A stretch of DNA of 40,219 nt from Roseovarius amoyensis (GCF_003260265.1 NZ_QITQ01000024.1:1-40219); one strand, 5' to 3'; numbered from the stretch's first letter, positions 30,789 through 39,400 are shown. Notes: a model not told the origin generated them from the letters alone. Translations and numbers: made by a program.

Positions 30789-31643
30789 ATGCACCCGAAC
30801 GAACATGACAAAATGGAAACACCGGACCGCCAGCCGGGCCTCGAAAGCCGGATGGACCCCTTGCCCGATTCCGCCCCGCGCTATCAGTCGTCGGCGCGGC
30901 TGAAGGGCAAGGTCGCGATTATAACCGGCGGCGATTCCGGCATTGGCCGGGCCACCGCCATCCTGTTCGCCCGCGAAGGCGCACGCCTGGCCATCGTCTA
31001 TCTGGACGAGCACGACGACGCGAAAGAGACCAAGCGCCTGGCCGAGGCCGAAGGAACCGACGTATTGCTGCTGCCCGGCAATGTGGGACACTCGCAGTTT
31101 TGCAAGGATGCGGTCAGGCAGACCCTGGATGCGTTCGGAAAGATCGACATCCTGGTCAACAACGCCGCCGAACAGCACGCCCGTGACGAGGTGACAGACA
31201 TAACCGAAGAGCAGTTTTTTCAGACCTTTCGCACCAATGTGGGCGGTCAGCTTTTCATGGTGCAGTCTGTTTTACCGCACCTGGGCGAAGGGGCGTCGGT
31301 CATCTGCACGACCTCGGTGACGGCGTATCGGGGGCAGGATCTGCTGATCGACTATTCCTCATCAAAGGGAGCTGTCCTGTCCTTTGTCCGGGCGCTGTCG
31401 GGCAAGCTTGCGCCGAAGGGCATTCGCGTGAACGGCGTCGCGCCCGGCCCGATCTGGACGCCACTCATCCCGGCGTCGTTCCCGCCCGAAAAGGTCAGGG
31501 ATTTCGGCAAGTCCTCGCCGCTTGGCCGGCCCGGACAGCCGAACGAGGTGGCGCCATCGATGCTGTTTCTGGCCTGCAAGGACAGCTCCTACATTACCGG
31601 GCAGGTTCTGCACCCCAACGGCGGCGACCTGATCGGGGGATAG
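30789..31643 (+). CDS. SDR family oxidoreductase (YghA-like)
   Basis: This 284-residue short-chain dehydrogenase/reductase has nucleotide-binding TGGDSGIG (46-53), NNAAEQ in the NNAG position, catalytic Ser in CTTSVTAYRG, and YSSSK supplying Tyr and Lys. The N-terminal 35 residues before the Rossmann fold and the GDSGIGRA spelling are typical of the YghA/GsiB-like group induced by stress in many bacteria. Substrates are poorly defined (aldehydes or sugars are suggested). It is expressed with the preceding tail-anchored protein. Confidence 0.9.
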   Translation: MHPNEHDKMETPDRQPGLESRMDPLPDSAPRYQSSARLKGKVAIITGGDSGIGRATAILFAREGARLAIVYLDEHDDAKETKRLAEAEGTDVLLLPGNVGHSQFCKDAVRQTLDAFGKIDILVNNAAEQHARDEVTDITEEQFFQTFRTNVGGQLFMVQSVLPHLGEGASVICTTSVTAYRGQDLLIDYSSSKGAVLSFVRALSGKLAPKGIRVNGVAPGPIWTPLIPASFPPEKVRDFGKSSPLGRPGQPNEVAPSMLFLACKDSSYITGQVLHPNGGDLIGG

Positions 31644-31687
31644 CCCACGCGGGCCGCTGCCGGGCGAATGGCTGGCGGCGTGACCGG

Positions 31688-31831
31688 ATGGATCAAGCCA
31701 GAGGTGAAATCGCCTCATTGTTCGGCAACGAAGGGACGGCCGCGCGGCACAAGGCCGTCGAATTCACGAACGTGGTGTGCAGCACCCCCGAAACGCCGGG
31801 CCAGTGTCCCTGGCGGGCCGACACGTTGTAA
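31688..31831 (+). other. Possible 47-residue reading frame in an otherwise empty gap
   Basis: ATG 31688 opens MDQARGEIASLFGNEGTAAR and continues to TAA 31831 with a normal-looking composition. There is no clear ribosome binding site and no recognised family. The rest of 31644-31849 shows nothing assignable. Confidence 0.2.
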
Positions 31832-31849
31832 AGACATACGCGCGACGGT

Positions 31850-31984
31850 TCAGCGGGCGGGGGCAATCCGCGTGACGAACAGGATCAGCCCGTTCACCGT
31901 CAGCCACAGCAGCAACGCACCGGCCAGCATCACCCAGAAAAGATGGTCCAGAATCCCGGCGTCGCGGCCGGTCGGGTTCGGCAC
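31850..31984 (-). CDS. Small single-span membrane protein after exoD
   Basis: From GTG 31984 on the minus strand: MPNPTGRDAGILDHLFWVML then AGALLLWLTVNGLILFVTRI and APAR. It is a 44-residue protein with one membrane helix (about 15-38). It lies 58 bases after the exoD-type gene in the same direction and may be its operon partner. The ribosome binding site is weak (GGGGGG about 8 bases ahead), so start and expression are uncertain. Confidence 0.45.
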   Translation of the reverse strand: MPNPTGRDAGILDHLFWVMLAGALLLWLTVNGLILFVTRIAPAR

Positions 31985-32042
31985 CGATTGCGCCCCCCGC
32001 AGCGGGCGAGCAGGACCGCCGTGGCGATGACCGGCCACCGGA

Positions 32043-32621
32043 TCACAATAGGACCTGCAGCAACAGGTAGATGAACCCGCCATAGGGGACCAGCGCCAGC
32101 AGGAAAAAGACCCCGTCCCGGGTCAGCATGGCCATGACCAGGAAACACACGCCCATCGCGGCAGCTGACGACGAAAATGGAATGAGTTCCAGGAACGGCA
32201 TAACCAGCCCGGTCAGCAGGCACAGCGACTGCGGTACCCAGATCAGCGGCCGGTGAAACAGGAACGACAACCGGCGGCGGGTGTGGGTGTCAATCCAGCG
32301 TATCACGGGCGAGAGCCGGTCGAGGGCGGATTGCAGCTTGTCGCCGTCGATGGATCGCTGCTTCAGCCGGCGGGGCAGAAAGAGCTTGCGACAGCCAAAC
32401 ATGTGCTCGGCCATCAGCAGGGCGATCGTCAGTCCCGAAACAATGGCAACACCGGGTACGCCCGACAGTGGCGTTACCGTAATCAGCGCCGGCAGCAGGA
32501 TCAGCGGCAAGAGGCCGCTATCATCGACCGAACAGGCGATTTCCTCGACCGTGACCTCGTCGTCGCCGGTCGAGGACCGAACCTGTTCGACGGTCTCGGT
32601 AAGGGGTGCGTCGTCAGTCAT
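32043..32621 (-). CDS. ExoD family exopolysaccharide synthesis protein
   Basis: This 192-residue ExoD-type membrane protein has a polar start (1-30), then hydrophobic segments near 35-70, 125-150 and 155-192. The family pattern LPALITVTPLSGVPG and LIWVPQSLCLLTGLVMPFLE then IPFSSS is present. In Sinorhizobium, exoD is needed for normal exopolysaccharide, alkaline tolerance and nodule invasion. Here it is probably an envelope or pH stress factor. I did not find a convincing EcfG-type promoter upstream, in contrast to most neighbours. Confidence 0.8.
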   Translation of the reverse strand: MTDDAPLTETVEQVRSSTGDDEVTVEEIACSVDDSGLLPLILLPALITVTPLSGVPGVAIVSGLTIALLMAEHMFGCRKLFLPRRLKQRSIDGDKLQSALDRLSPVIRWIDTHTRRRLSFLFHRPLIWVPQSLCLLTGLVMPFLELIPFSSSAAAMGVCFLVMAMLTRDGVFFLLALVPYGGFIYLLLQVLL

Positions 32622-32759
32622 GTTCGCCTTTCCAATTTTGCGAGACGTGCGTATCGGACTTGCGATATGTTCGCGTCTTTTGCTCGGCCGCCCGCAGCAG
32701 GGTGATCACAATGCGCGTGTAGATGCAGGCCGGTGGGCATGCCGCGGGCGCACGGGCTA

Positions 32760-33635
32760 TCACGCCCTGTCCCGCCACGCGGTCAGCAGGTCGCGTTCGT
32801 CCAGCAATTCGGTGCGGATCTGGGCCCAAGCCAGGAGGGTGAAGAACACCGTCCCGCCAAGCAAATTGCCGATCAGCGAGGGCACGACAAATCCCGTCAC
32901 CGCATCCACCGCCGAGACATCACCGGCCAGGACCACGACCGCCGCCTCGACCGTACCCGCCACGACATGCGAAAAGTCGGCAAGCGCGATCAGATAGGTG
33001 ATCAGGATGATGACATAGAACTTTGCCTTTTCGGCGTTGGGCATGGTCCAGACCAGCACGGCGATCAGCCACCCGGCCCCGATGCCGCGCAACATCGTTT
33101 CCATCCAGCCGAACCCCAGCGCGTGATTGGACAGATCGACCACCGCCTGCCATGTCTCGGGCTGGTATCCGCGCGTGGCATGCAGGATCAGGCCGAACAG
33201 CGAGGCGCCGACCAGGTTCGCCGCCAGCACAATTGCCCAGAGCCGCAGCAAACGCATGAGAAACCGCAGCTTGCGCGCATCCAGCACCGGGCAGACCGCG
33301 GTGATGGTGTTTTCGGTGAAAAGCTGCATACGCCCCAGGATCACGATCAGGAAGCCGACCGAGTATCCCAGGTTTTCCACCAGCGGACGCCACCCCGCGT
33401 CGGGAAGGTATTGCCGGAACAGCGCCTCGCTGAGAACGGACAGACCCAGTGCAAGGCCCGCGATCAACCCCGACAGCGCCAACGCGCTTGGCGGCCGATC
33501 AAGTTCCTGCTCGCCCTCGCGACGGATCACCTCGAAGATGGCGACGGCCCTGATCGACGCGTTTCGTTCGATTACGTCGATCTCGTTATCGGTAAGGACG
33601 TCTTCGTGCTTCTCTTGGGATTCTTCTTTTGACAC
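32760..33635 (-). CDS. Formate/nitrite transporter (FNT) family channel
   Basis: The 291-residue protein has a charged N-terminal extension (about 1-50, SKEESQEKHEDVLTDNEIDV) followed by six membrane segments with the FNT repeat pattern (LSGLIAGLALGLSVLSEALF, GFLIVILGRMQLFTENTITA, LLRLWAIVLAANLVGASLFG). The extended cytosolic start resembles the YfdC branch rather than classical FocA. GTG 33635 was preferred, with AGGAAT about 10 bases ahead. A perfect EcfG-type promoter lies at 33669-33694. It probably conducts small anions or weak acids. Confidence 0.8.
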   Translation of the reverse strand: MSKEESQEKHEDVLTDNEIDVIERNASIRAVAIFEVIRREGEQELDRPPSALALSGLIAGLALGLSVLSEALFRQYLPDAGWRPLVENLGYSVGFLIVILGRMQLFTENTITAVCPVLDARKLRFLMRLLRLWAIVLAANLVGASLFGLILHATRGYQPETWQAVVDLSNHALGFGWMETMLRGIGAGWLIAVLVWTMPNAEKAKFYVIILITYLIALADFSHVVAGTVEAAVVVLAGDVSAVDAVTGFVVPSLIGNLLGGTVFFTLLAWAQIRTELLDERDLLTAWRDRA

Positions 33636-33668
33636 GCCGCCATTCCTGATTGCATCCGGGTGATACAG

Positions 33669-33694
33669 AACGCGCCGAGCGCACGAATGGTTCC
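33669..33694 (-). promoter_or_regulatory. EcfG-type promoter for the FNT gene
   Basis: Minus strand: GGAAC (33694-33690), 17-base spacer, CGTT (33672-33669). Confidence 0.75.
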
Positions 33695-33795
33695 ATGATC
33701 GCGCCGGCACCCGGCGGGGTTTGGCGGCGGCCGGGGGGTGTCGGCGGGCACCCGCCCACCGCAGGAAATTCCAAATGCCGCACCGGAAACCGTTT

Positions 33796-33821
33796 GGAAC
33801 CCATCCCGCCGGGCGGGCGTT
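33796..33821 (+). promoter_or_regulatory. EcfG-type promoter for the PfpI/DJ-1 gene
   Basis: GGAAC at 33796-33800, 17-base spacer, CGTT at 33818-33821 followed by TT. ATG 33875 is 53 bases downstream. It is divergent from the FNT promoter about 100 bases away. Confidence 0.75.
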
Positions 33822-33874
33822 TTCCCATCAGACGACAGCGGTCGTCATCAACCGAAATTCTGGGAGAATTCAAG

Positions 33875-34435
33875 ATGACCGATATCACCGATGCAAGGAT
33901 CCTGATCCTGGCGACCCACGGGTTCGAACAGTCTGAACTGGAGGTGCCGCGCGACCAACTGCGGGAAAAGGGCGCGACCGTTCATGTCGCCACCCCGGAC
34001 GGGCAGGCCATCAGGGGCTGGAATGAAAAGGACTGGGGCGAAATGGCCGATGCCGACCTCGCGCTGGGCGATGTCGATGTCGGGGATTACGACGCGCTGG
34101 TGCTGCCGGGCGGACAGATCAACCCCGATATCCTGCGCCTGAACGACACCGCGGTCAAAACCGTGGCCGGATTCTGCAATACCGGAAAGATCGTGGCGGC
34201 GATTTGTCATGCGCCCTGGCTGCTGACCGAAGCGAATGTGCTGCACGGCCGCGATGCCACGTCTTACGCGTCTGTCGCGACCGATGTAAGGAATGCGGGC
34301 GCCAACTGGCACGACCGCGAGGTGGTGGTCGATGCCGGTATTGTCACCAGCCGTTCACCCGACGATCTGGAGGCGTTCGTCGCCAAGATCGTCAAGGAAA
34401 TCGGCGAAGGCAGGCACGACCGCGCGGGCGCATGA
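33875..34435 (+). CDS. DJ-1/PfpI family protein (type 1 glutamine amidotransferase-like)
   Basis: The 186-residue protein opens ARILILATHGFEQSELEVPR with the conserved Glu near residue 18-22. The nucleophile elbow is at AAICHAPWLLTEA (Cys-His), and GANWHDREVVVDAGIVTSRS lies near the C-terminus. This is the YhbO/PfpI-like branch, linked to oxidative, thermal and acid stress resistance and to repair or removal of glyoxal-modified molecules. GGGAGA lies before ATG 33875. It is monocistronic behind a perfect EcfG-type promoter. The downstream kinase gene is convergent. Confidence 0.9.
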   Translation: MTDITDARILILATHGFEQSELEVPRDQLREKGATVHVATPDGQAIRGWNEKDWGEMADADLALGDVDVGDYDALVLPGGQINPDILRLNDTAVKTVAGFCNTGKIVAAICHAPWLLTEANVLHGRDATSYASVATDVRNAGANWHDREVVVDAGIVTSRSPDDLEAFVAKIVKEIGEGRHDRAGA

Positions 34436-34447
34436 CAGCCGGTAGGG

Positions 34448-36247
34448 TCAGTACCGATCCTGGTTTTCCAGGGTGAATCTGAACTCGTACCGGGCACCCT
34501 GCGGCAGATAGTCGACCGTCGATGTTCCGTTGAGGGTCTGTTGTATCGTGGTATCGATCAGCCTGCTGCCGAACCCGACCTCTTCCGGCGGCGCCACCTG
34601 GGGGCCGCCGGTTTCGCACCAGGTCAGTTGCAGTATTCTGGCACCATCGGCGGGAAGGTGCTGCCAGGACACGTTGATGCGCCCCGCATCGTTAGAAAGG
34701 GCCCCGTACTTGCACGCGTTGGTGGCCAGTTCGTGCAGGATCAGGCCGAGCGCATGGGCGGTTTCGGTATCCAGATAGACCTGCGGGCCGGTCAGTTCCA
34801 ACCTGTGTTCGCCGACCAGATAGGGAAACAGCTGGTTGCGGACCGCCGCTTTGAGGTCCGCACGCAGATCGTTGCCGTCAAAGATGCTGTCATGCGCCAC
34901 GGCCATGGCCCGGAGCCGCCCTGAAAACCGTTCGCTGAATTGTTCCATGTCATCGGAGGACCGAATAGTCTGGGACGCCATCGCCTGGATCGTGGCCAGG
35001 CTGTTCTTGACCCGGTGGTTCAGCTCGCGGATCAGAAGTTCCTGCCGCTTTTCGGCTTTTTGCTGCTTCGAGATGTCTTCGACGATCGAGATGAAATAGT
35101 TGACGTCGCCATCGTCGTCGCGCACGCAGCTGACCGACAATCTGACCCAGACGATACTGCCATCCTTGCGCCGGTACCGCTTTTGCATCTGGTAGTTGTC
35201 GCGCGTGTTGGCCTGAATCTGCCGTCTATAGACAAGCTCCTTGTCCAGGTCCTCGCTGACGGTGATGTCCTGAAACGTCAGTTCGGACAACTCGCATCTG
35301 GTATAGCCGATGATGTCACACAGTCTCTGGTTGGCACGCAGCCAGCGGCCGTCCTTGCTGATATGGCCGATGCCGACGCCGGCATTTTCAAAGGTCGAGC
35401 GAAAGCGCAGTTCGCTCTCGAGCAGCGCACGGTCGAATTCTTCGCGTTCCGACAGGTCGTAAAAATGGCAAACGATCCCCGGCCGACCGTCTGGCAGGGT
35501 CACGCGTTCGATCTTCCAGTCGTAGGATTCAACCTTGCCTATATCGTTGCGGCGTTCGACGGTGCCGGGTGCGCGGTATGGCTCGCCGGTTTCCAGCGTG
35601 TGGCGATAGATCGCGATTGCCTCGCTGACATGGGGCTCGGGCCAGATGACCCGCAAAGCCTCTGCGAAATCGCGGCCAATCAGCGGCCTGACGTTTTCAA
35701 AGAGCTTCTGTGCGCCTGCGCTGACCATTGCGAGCCGGAAATCGGCATCGACCGCGCAGATGCCGAAAGGCGAACTTGTGACCAGGTGATAAAAGCTGTC
35801 ATGCGCGGCACGCAGCGAAAGTTCCTGGTTTTTTCGTTCGGTGATGTCGATGCCCGAGCACACCAGGAAATCGACGTTGCCGGACGCATCCATGTGCGGC
35901 ATTAGGAAAAAGTCGATGACAATGTCCGCGTCATCGGCGACGCGGACATTGGTGTCATAGCGGACGTGTTCGCCCGACGCCGCGCGGGCCATCGCCTCGC
36001 GCAGGCGGGTCTGTATGGCGGCGTCGAAATTCCACCAATGGCAATCCCAGAACGGCTTGCCTATGACATCCGCGCGTTTCAGCCCGGCGGCCTGCAGCGC
36101 GGGTTCGTTCGCTTCGATCAGGATACCGTCGGGCGTCAGGATGCCGACGAATGCAACGACACGGTCGAGTACCGCCTGCAGATAGGCCGGTAGTTCATGA
36201 CCTGGCAAGGCGTTCGCGGCCGGACCGTGCGCTGTGCCGTCAACCAT
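34448..36247 (-). CDS. PAS-domain HWE-family sensor histidine kinase
   Basis: This 599-residue cytosolic kinase has three PAS regions (about 20-140, 145-270 and 275-400), each closing with a PAC-type end such as CSGIDITERKNQEL, FYDLSEREEF and ISIVEDISKQQKAEKR. The HWE kinase domain has LLIRELNHRVKNSLATIQAM (His near 410), HELATNACKYGAL, TWCETGGPQVAPP and EEVGFGSRLI. HWE kinases commonly drive PhyR-type regulators or blue-light responses; no LOV cysteine motif (NCRFLQ) is seen, so light sensing is unlikely. ATG 36247 is preceded by GGGGGGTGG. A perfect TATAAT (36286-36281, minus) about 35 bases upstream suggests housekeeping rather than EcfG control. It may be a second input kinase for the GSR. 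Confidence 0.85.
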   Translation of the reverse strand: MVDGTAHGPAANALPGHELPAYLQAVLDRVVAFVGILTPDGILIEANEPALQAAGLKRADVIGKPFWDCHWWNFDAAIQTRLREAMARAASGEHVRYDTNVRVADDADIVIDFFLMPHMDASGNVDFLVCSGIDITERKNQELSLRAAHDSFYHLVTSSPFGICAVDADFRLAMVSAGAQKLFENVRPLIGRDFAEALRVIWPEPHVSEAIAIYRHTLETGEPYRAPGTVERRNDIGKVESYDWKIERVTLPDGRPGIVCHFYDLSEREEFDRALLESELRFRSTFENAGVGIGHISKDGRWLRANQRLCDIIGYTRCELSELTFQDITVSEDLDKELVYRRQIQANTRDNYQMQKRYRRKDGSIVWVRLSVSCVRDDDGDVNYFISIVEDISKQQKAEKRQELLIRELNHRVKNSLATIQAMASQTIRSSDDMEQFSERFSGRLRAMAVAHDSIFDGNDLRADLKAAVRNQLFPYLVGEHRLELTGPQVYLDTETAHALGLILHELATNACKYGALSNDAGRINVSWQHLPADGARILQLTWCETGGPQVAPPEEVGFGSRLIDTTIQQTLNGTSTVDYLPQGARYEFRFTLENQDRY

Positions 36248-36346
36248 CCACCACCCCCCAGGAGTTGCATTATGACTGAAATTATACGCTACGGTTGTCG
36301 AAAGGAAATAGCATTGTAATGCGCCGCCGCCCTTCGCAGGACAGCG

Positions 36347-36371
36347 GGAACACCTGCCGGTTTCATACGTT
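36347..36371 (+). promoter_or_regulatory. EcfG-type promoter for the short PRC-barrel gene
   Basis: GGAAC at 36347-36351, 16-base spacer, CGTT at 36368-36371. ATG 36421 is 49 bases downstream. Confidence 0.75.
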
Positions 36372-36420
36372 GAAGCATAGGATACCCGCAACAGCGCAGA
36401 TCGGCGAAAAGGACAACAAG

Positions 36421-36717
36421 ATGGACCATTCGAAAGACCCGAGGCTGGACGCGGTCGAGCTGAACGAAGAGAACCTTGCAGGGGCTGCGATTTACGGACC
36501 CGATGAGGAACGGATCGGGACCGTTTCACATATCCATGGCGACGGCGGACACGTGAAGGTGATAGTGGATGTCGGCGGTTTTCTGGGGATTGGGGCCAAA
36601 CCCGTCAGCTTGGACCTGGGCAGGCTCGATGTCATGAGGGACGAAAACGGCATCGTTCACGCCACAGTCTATATGACCGAGGATGAATTGAAGACACTCC
36701 CCGAACACCGCGACTGA
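36421..36717 (+). CDS. PRC-barrel domain protein, cytosolic
   Basis: This 98-residue protein consists of one PRC-barrel domain: LAGAAIYGPDEERIGTVSHI (about 19-38), VKVIVDVGGFLGIGAKPVSL (about 45-65) and a C-terminal helix TEDELKTLP. No signal peptide is present. The DVGGFLGIG loop occurs twice more in the secreted protein at 37620-38462, so these are paralogues. AAGGA precedes ATG 36421. PRC barrels of this kind are found in stress and envelope proteins. Ligands are not defined. Confidence 0.85.
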   Translation: MDHSKDPRLDAVELNEENLAGAAIYGPDEERIGTVSHIHGDGGHVKVIVDVGGFLGIGAKPVSLDLGRLDVMRDENGIVHATVYMTEDELKTLPEHRD

Positions 36718-36721
36718 CCTT

Positions 36722-36746
36722 GGGGGGCGGTCGCGAACCGCCCCCC
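36722..36746. terminator. Hairpin between PRC-barrel gene and dps
   Basis: GGGGGGCGGT (36722-36731) and ACCGCCCCCC (36737-36746) form a perfect 10-bp stem with a 5-base loop between two converging genes. There is no long T run, but position and stability favour a bidirectional terminator. Confidence 0.65.
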
Positions 36747-36770
36747 AGGGCCCGCCATCCGGGGCGGGGG

Positions 36771-37268
36771 TTACTCTGCCGCAATGGCCCGCAGCATCCA
36801 GGCCGCCTGTTCGTGAAAGGCGGCACGGCTGGTGGCCAGGTCGTCGGTGACGGCGTCCCGGTTTTCGCCCGCCAGATCGACCAGGCCGTGCATCCTGGAT
36901 GCGACCTTTTCGTGATCGCGCACCAGGTCTTCTACCATTTCCCGGGCCGATGGCGTTCCGCCCAGGTCCTTGATGTCAGATTTCCCGGTGATCGCCGACA
37001 TCTCCATCGGGGCGAGATGCCCGAGCGCGCGGATGCGTTCGGCCAAGACGTCAGCCGCACCGAACATTTCCTCGTACTGTTCTTCAGTAAGCTTGTGGAT
37101 GGAATAGAACAGCGGTCCCGTCACGTTCCAGTGATAGGCATGCGTCTTGAAGACCAGCCGATAGGTGTCAGCCAGCACTTCGGCCAGCCCGTTGGCCAAG
37201 GCCCCGGTATCGCCGACACCGGTATCGACTTGGGATTCCTTTGGTTTGGTTTTCAGCACATTGGACAT
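36771..37268 (-). CDS. dps: Dps family DNA-protection / mini-ferritin protein
   Basis: This 165-residue Dps protein stores iron and protects DNA from oxidative damage as a dodecamer. Ferroxidase-site residues are visible in LVFKTHAYHWNVTGPLFYSI (His residues) and LTEEQYEEMFGAADVLAERI (Glu/Asp). The N-terminus has several lysines (KTKPKE) that may contact DNA. The start at ATG 37268 follows AGAGGAGAATAAAG. A perfect EcfG-type promoter (37323-37348) precedes it, as dps is a classic general-stress target in Alphaproteobacteria. Confidence 0.95.
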   Translation of the reverse strand: MSNVLKTKPKESQVDTGVGDTGALANGLAEVLADTYRLVFKTHAYHWNVTGPLFYSIHKLTEEQYEEMFGAADVLAERIRALGHLAPMEMSAITGKSDIKDLGGTPSAREMVEDLVRDHEKVASRMHGLVDLAGENRDAVTDDLATSRAAFHEQAAWMLRAIAAE

Positions 37269-37322
37269 CTTTATTCTCCTCTTTATGGCCAGTCTTCCGG
37301 CGGTTCTGAGTTTCAGTGATTG

Positions 37323-37348
37323 AACGCTGGTTTGTGCGGCTGGGTTCC
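37323..37348 (-). promoter_or_regulatory. EcfG-type promoter for dps
   Basis: Minus strand: GGAAC (37348-37344), 17-base spacer, CGTT (37326-37323). Confidence 0.75.
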
Positions 37349-37541
37349 ATCGTGTGCAGGAACGTTTCCATTCAAGACCAACAGCGCGGGATGCCTGGTG
37401 ATCGGCGCCACTGACACGCGGTCCGGCGGTCGTTTTTTACCGTTTCAGAAAATCGGGCCGGCTGCGCGGGAAGGGCGTCGTTAACGCACGGCCCCCGGTT
37501 CCAGTTCCCAAAAGTATTTTGTTTTTCCCGACGCACCGACC

Positions 37542-37566
37542 GGAACATACCGAGCCGGTGTTTGTT
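37542..37566 (+). promoter_or_regulatory. EcfG-type promoter (TGTT variant) for the secreted PRC-barrel gene
   Basis: GGAAC at 37542-37546, 16-base spacer, TGTT at 37563-37566. It has the same one-base variant and spacing as the nepR-ecfG and second ecfG promoters. Confidence 0.5.
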
Positions 37567-37619
37567 GTTTGCCCAGAGGCGCCGAAACGCGCCGGGTACG
37601 ATTAAAAAGGAGAAGAAAT

Positions 37620-38462
37620 ATGAAACGCATTCTTACCACCACCGCGCTGGCCGTCGTGCTGGCAACCCCGCTGGCCGCCCAGACCGATGGCGACAACGCC
37701 TGGAAGGACACCTTCCGCCAGACGGCAGGTGAGAACGATATCCACGCGTCGAACTTCATCGGCTCACGGGTCTATGTGTCCGAGGCCGAGGTGAACGACG
37801 ACATGCTGGACGAAGCAAGCGACGAATGGGACGACGTGGGCGAGATCAACGACGTCCTGATGGACCGCAACGGCGATGTCACTGCGATCCTCGTCGATAT
37901 TGGCGGGTTCCTTGGCATTGGTGAAAAGACCGTTGCCGTGCAGATGGACCGCCTGCAACTGGTGTCGGACGGCGATGCGCCGGATGAGTATTTTGTTGTG
38001 TTCAATTCCAGTCAGGAGGCACTGGAAAACGTCCCCGCGTTCGAAGATGACCGTGACAGCGCGATGATGACGGGCACCGACAGCAACATGACCGACGAAG
38101 AGCGCGAGATGGCGGACCGGGACGATGCGCACATCGGGTATCCCGCTGCGCCCGAGGTCAAGCTGGAAGGTTACGACACCGTCGTCGTGACCGATCTGAA
38201 AGTCGAAGAACTGACCGGCGCGCCCGTCTATGACGCGCGTAACGAATGGATCGGCGAAGTGTCCGACCTGATCATCGACACCGACGGCCAGGCGACCGAC
38301 GCGATCATCGACGTAGGCGGTTTCCTCGGCATCGGCGAAAAGCCGGTCCAAGTCAGCTTTGAATCGCTGACGCTGAAGCGGGCCGACGGAACCGACGATA
38401 TCCGCATCTATATCGACGCGACCGAAGATCAGCTGGAAAGCATGCCTGATTACGAAGGCTGA
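37620..38462 (+). CDS. Secreted protein with two PRC-barrel domains
   Basis: The protein is 280 residues long. MKRILTTTALAVVLATPLAA is a standard signal peptide, cut after the Ala-x-Ala region, giving an acidic periplasmic protein. PRC barrel 1 (about 45-130) contains VDIGGFLGIGEKTVAV, and barrel 2 (about 190-280) contains IDVGGFLGIGEKPVQVSF. They are joined by an Asp/Glu/Met-rich linker (about 145-180). AAAAAGGAGAAG precedes ATG 37620. The two domains and the cytosolic 98-residue paralogue next door suggest local duplication. Function may be surface or periplasmic binding; no enzyme motif is seen. Confidence 0.85.
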   Translation: MKRILTTTALAVVLATPLAAQTDGDNAWKDTFRQTAGENDIHASNFIGSRVYVSEAEVNDDMLDEASDEWDDVGEINDVLMDRNGDVTAILVDIGGFLGIGEKTVAVQMDRLQLVSDGDAPDEYFVVFNSSQEALENVPAFEDDRDSAMMTGTDSNMTDEEREMADRDDAHIGYPAAPEVKLEGYDTVVVTDLKVEELTGAPVYDARNEWIGEVSDLIIDTDGQATDAIIDVGGFLGIGEKPVQVSFESLTLKRADGTDDIRIYIDATEDQLESMPDYEG

Positions 38463-38486
38463 CAACCAGTCTGCCATGCAGGGTTC

Positions 38487-38510
38487 GAGCCGGGCATTTG
38501 CCCGGCTCGA
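38487..38510. terminator. Terminator between the PRC-barrel gene and second phyR
   Basis: CGAGCCGGGC (38487-38496) and GCCCGGCTCG (38501-38510) form a perfect 10-bp stem with loop ATTT, followed by AGTCGTTTC. It lies between converging genes. Confidence 0.7.
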
Positions 38511-38558
38511 GTCGTTTCAGCCCATCGGCGCAAGGCATCCCCTGTCCGCGTGGGGCCA

Positions 38559-39371
38559 TCAGCCATGCAGGGTCTGCGTGCCGGCAAAGAACATCGCCTG
38601 GCTGACGGCCGAACGCACCTGTTCCTCGGTGAACGGCTTGGCGATCAGGAACGCCGGTTCGGGCCGTTGCCCGGTCAGCAGGCGTTCGGGAAAGGCAGTG
38701 ATAAAGATCACCGGCAAGTCGCCGTGATCGCGCAGGATGCTGTTGACAGCATCGATCCCCGATGAATTGTCCGCTAGCTGGATGTCGGCCAGAACCAGTT
38801 CGGGACGCCGTTCCGCCGCCAGACGTTCGGCACTGTCGCGGGTGCGGGCGATGCCGGTGACGTCGTGACCCATTTCGCTGACGATCGCCGAGAGATCCAT
38901 CGCGATAATCGCCTCGTCCTCGATGATCAGGATGTCACCACACAGGCCGCTGGCCATTTCCCTGCGTGCGATCGCGACCAGCTCGGCCGCCTCGGCAGCG
39001 GAATTGCCCATGATCCGGCCGATCTCGTCATCGGTGAACCCTTCGATGCAGTGCAACAGCAAGGCCTCGCGTGAATTCCGGGTCAGGCCGGACAGCCGAA
39101 CCTGCGCCTGCGATTCGGGCCTCGTGCCCTCGGGTCGGTCCACCGGCGCGCCCGACGACATCCAGATGGCATGGAACGCCCGAAACAGCGCGACCTTTGG
39201 CGGCAATCCGCAATCCAGCAGGTCGCGGTCAGCGAGGATGGCCTCGATCGTGGCGGCGGCATAGCGGTCGCCGGTGTCCTGCCGACCGGTCAGGGCGCGC
39301 GTGTATCTGCGCAGGTAGGGCAGCTCGTTTTCAATAACGGCGGCAAGGTCTGTTTCGATCGTTCTTGTCAT
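38559..39371 (-). CDS. phyR: Second PhyR, general stress response regulator
   Basis: This is a 270-residue paralogue of the PhyR at 12078-12893 with the same two-part structure: sigma-like half (ENELPYLRRYTRALTGRQ at about 14-31) and receiver with acidic pair Glu151/Asp152, phospho-acceptor Asp196 (LVLADIQLAD) and Lys in IAKPFTEEQ. All key residues are intact, so it should be functional and able to bind NepR. ATG 39371 has GAGGA ahead. It is divergent from a second ecfG that has been cut by an IS256 element. The minus-strand upstream region shows no clear EcfG-type promoter, unlike the first phyR. Confidence 0.95.
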   Translation of the reverse strand: MTRTIETDLAAVIENELPYLRRYTRALTGRQDTGDRYAAATIEAILADRDLLDCGLPPKVALFRAFHAIWMSSGAPVDRPEGTRPESQAQVRLSGLTRNSREALLLHCIEGFTDDEIGRIMGNSAAEAAELVAIARREMASGLCGDILIIEDEAIIAMDLSAIVSEMGHDVTGIARTRDSAERLAAERRPELVLADIQLADNSSGIDAVNSILRDHGDLPVIFITAFPERLLTGQRPEPAFLIAKPFTEEQVRSAVSQAMFFAGTQTLHG

Positions 39372-39400
39372 TCTGTCCTCACGAATAAATGTCCCCTGCG

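Noticed and set aside
32640..32700. EcfG-like site CGAAC-N17-CGCA upstream of the exoD-type gene
   Set aside because: There are mismatches in both elements, so it is not better than chance.
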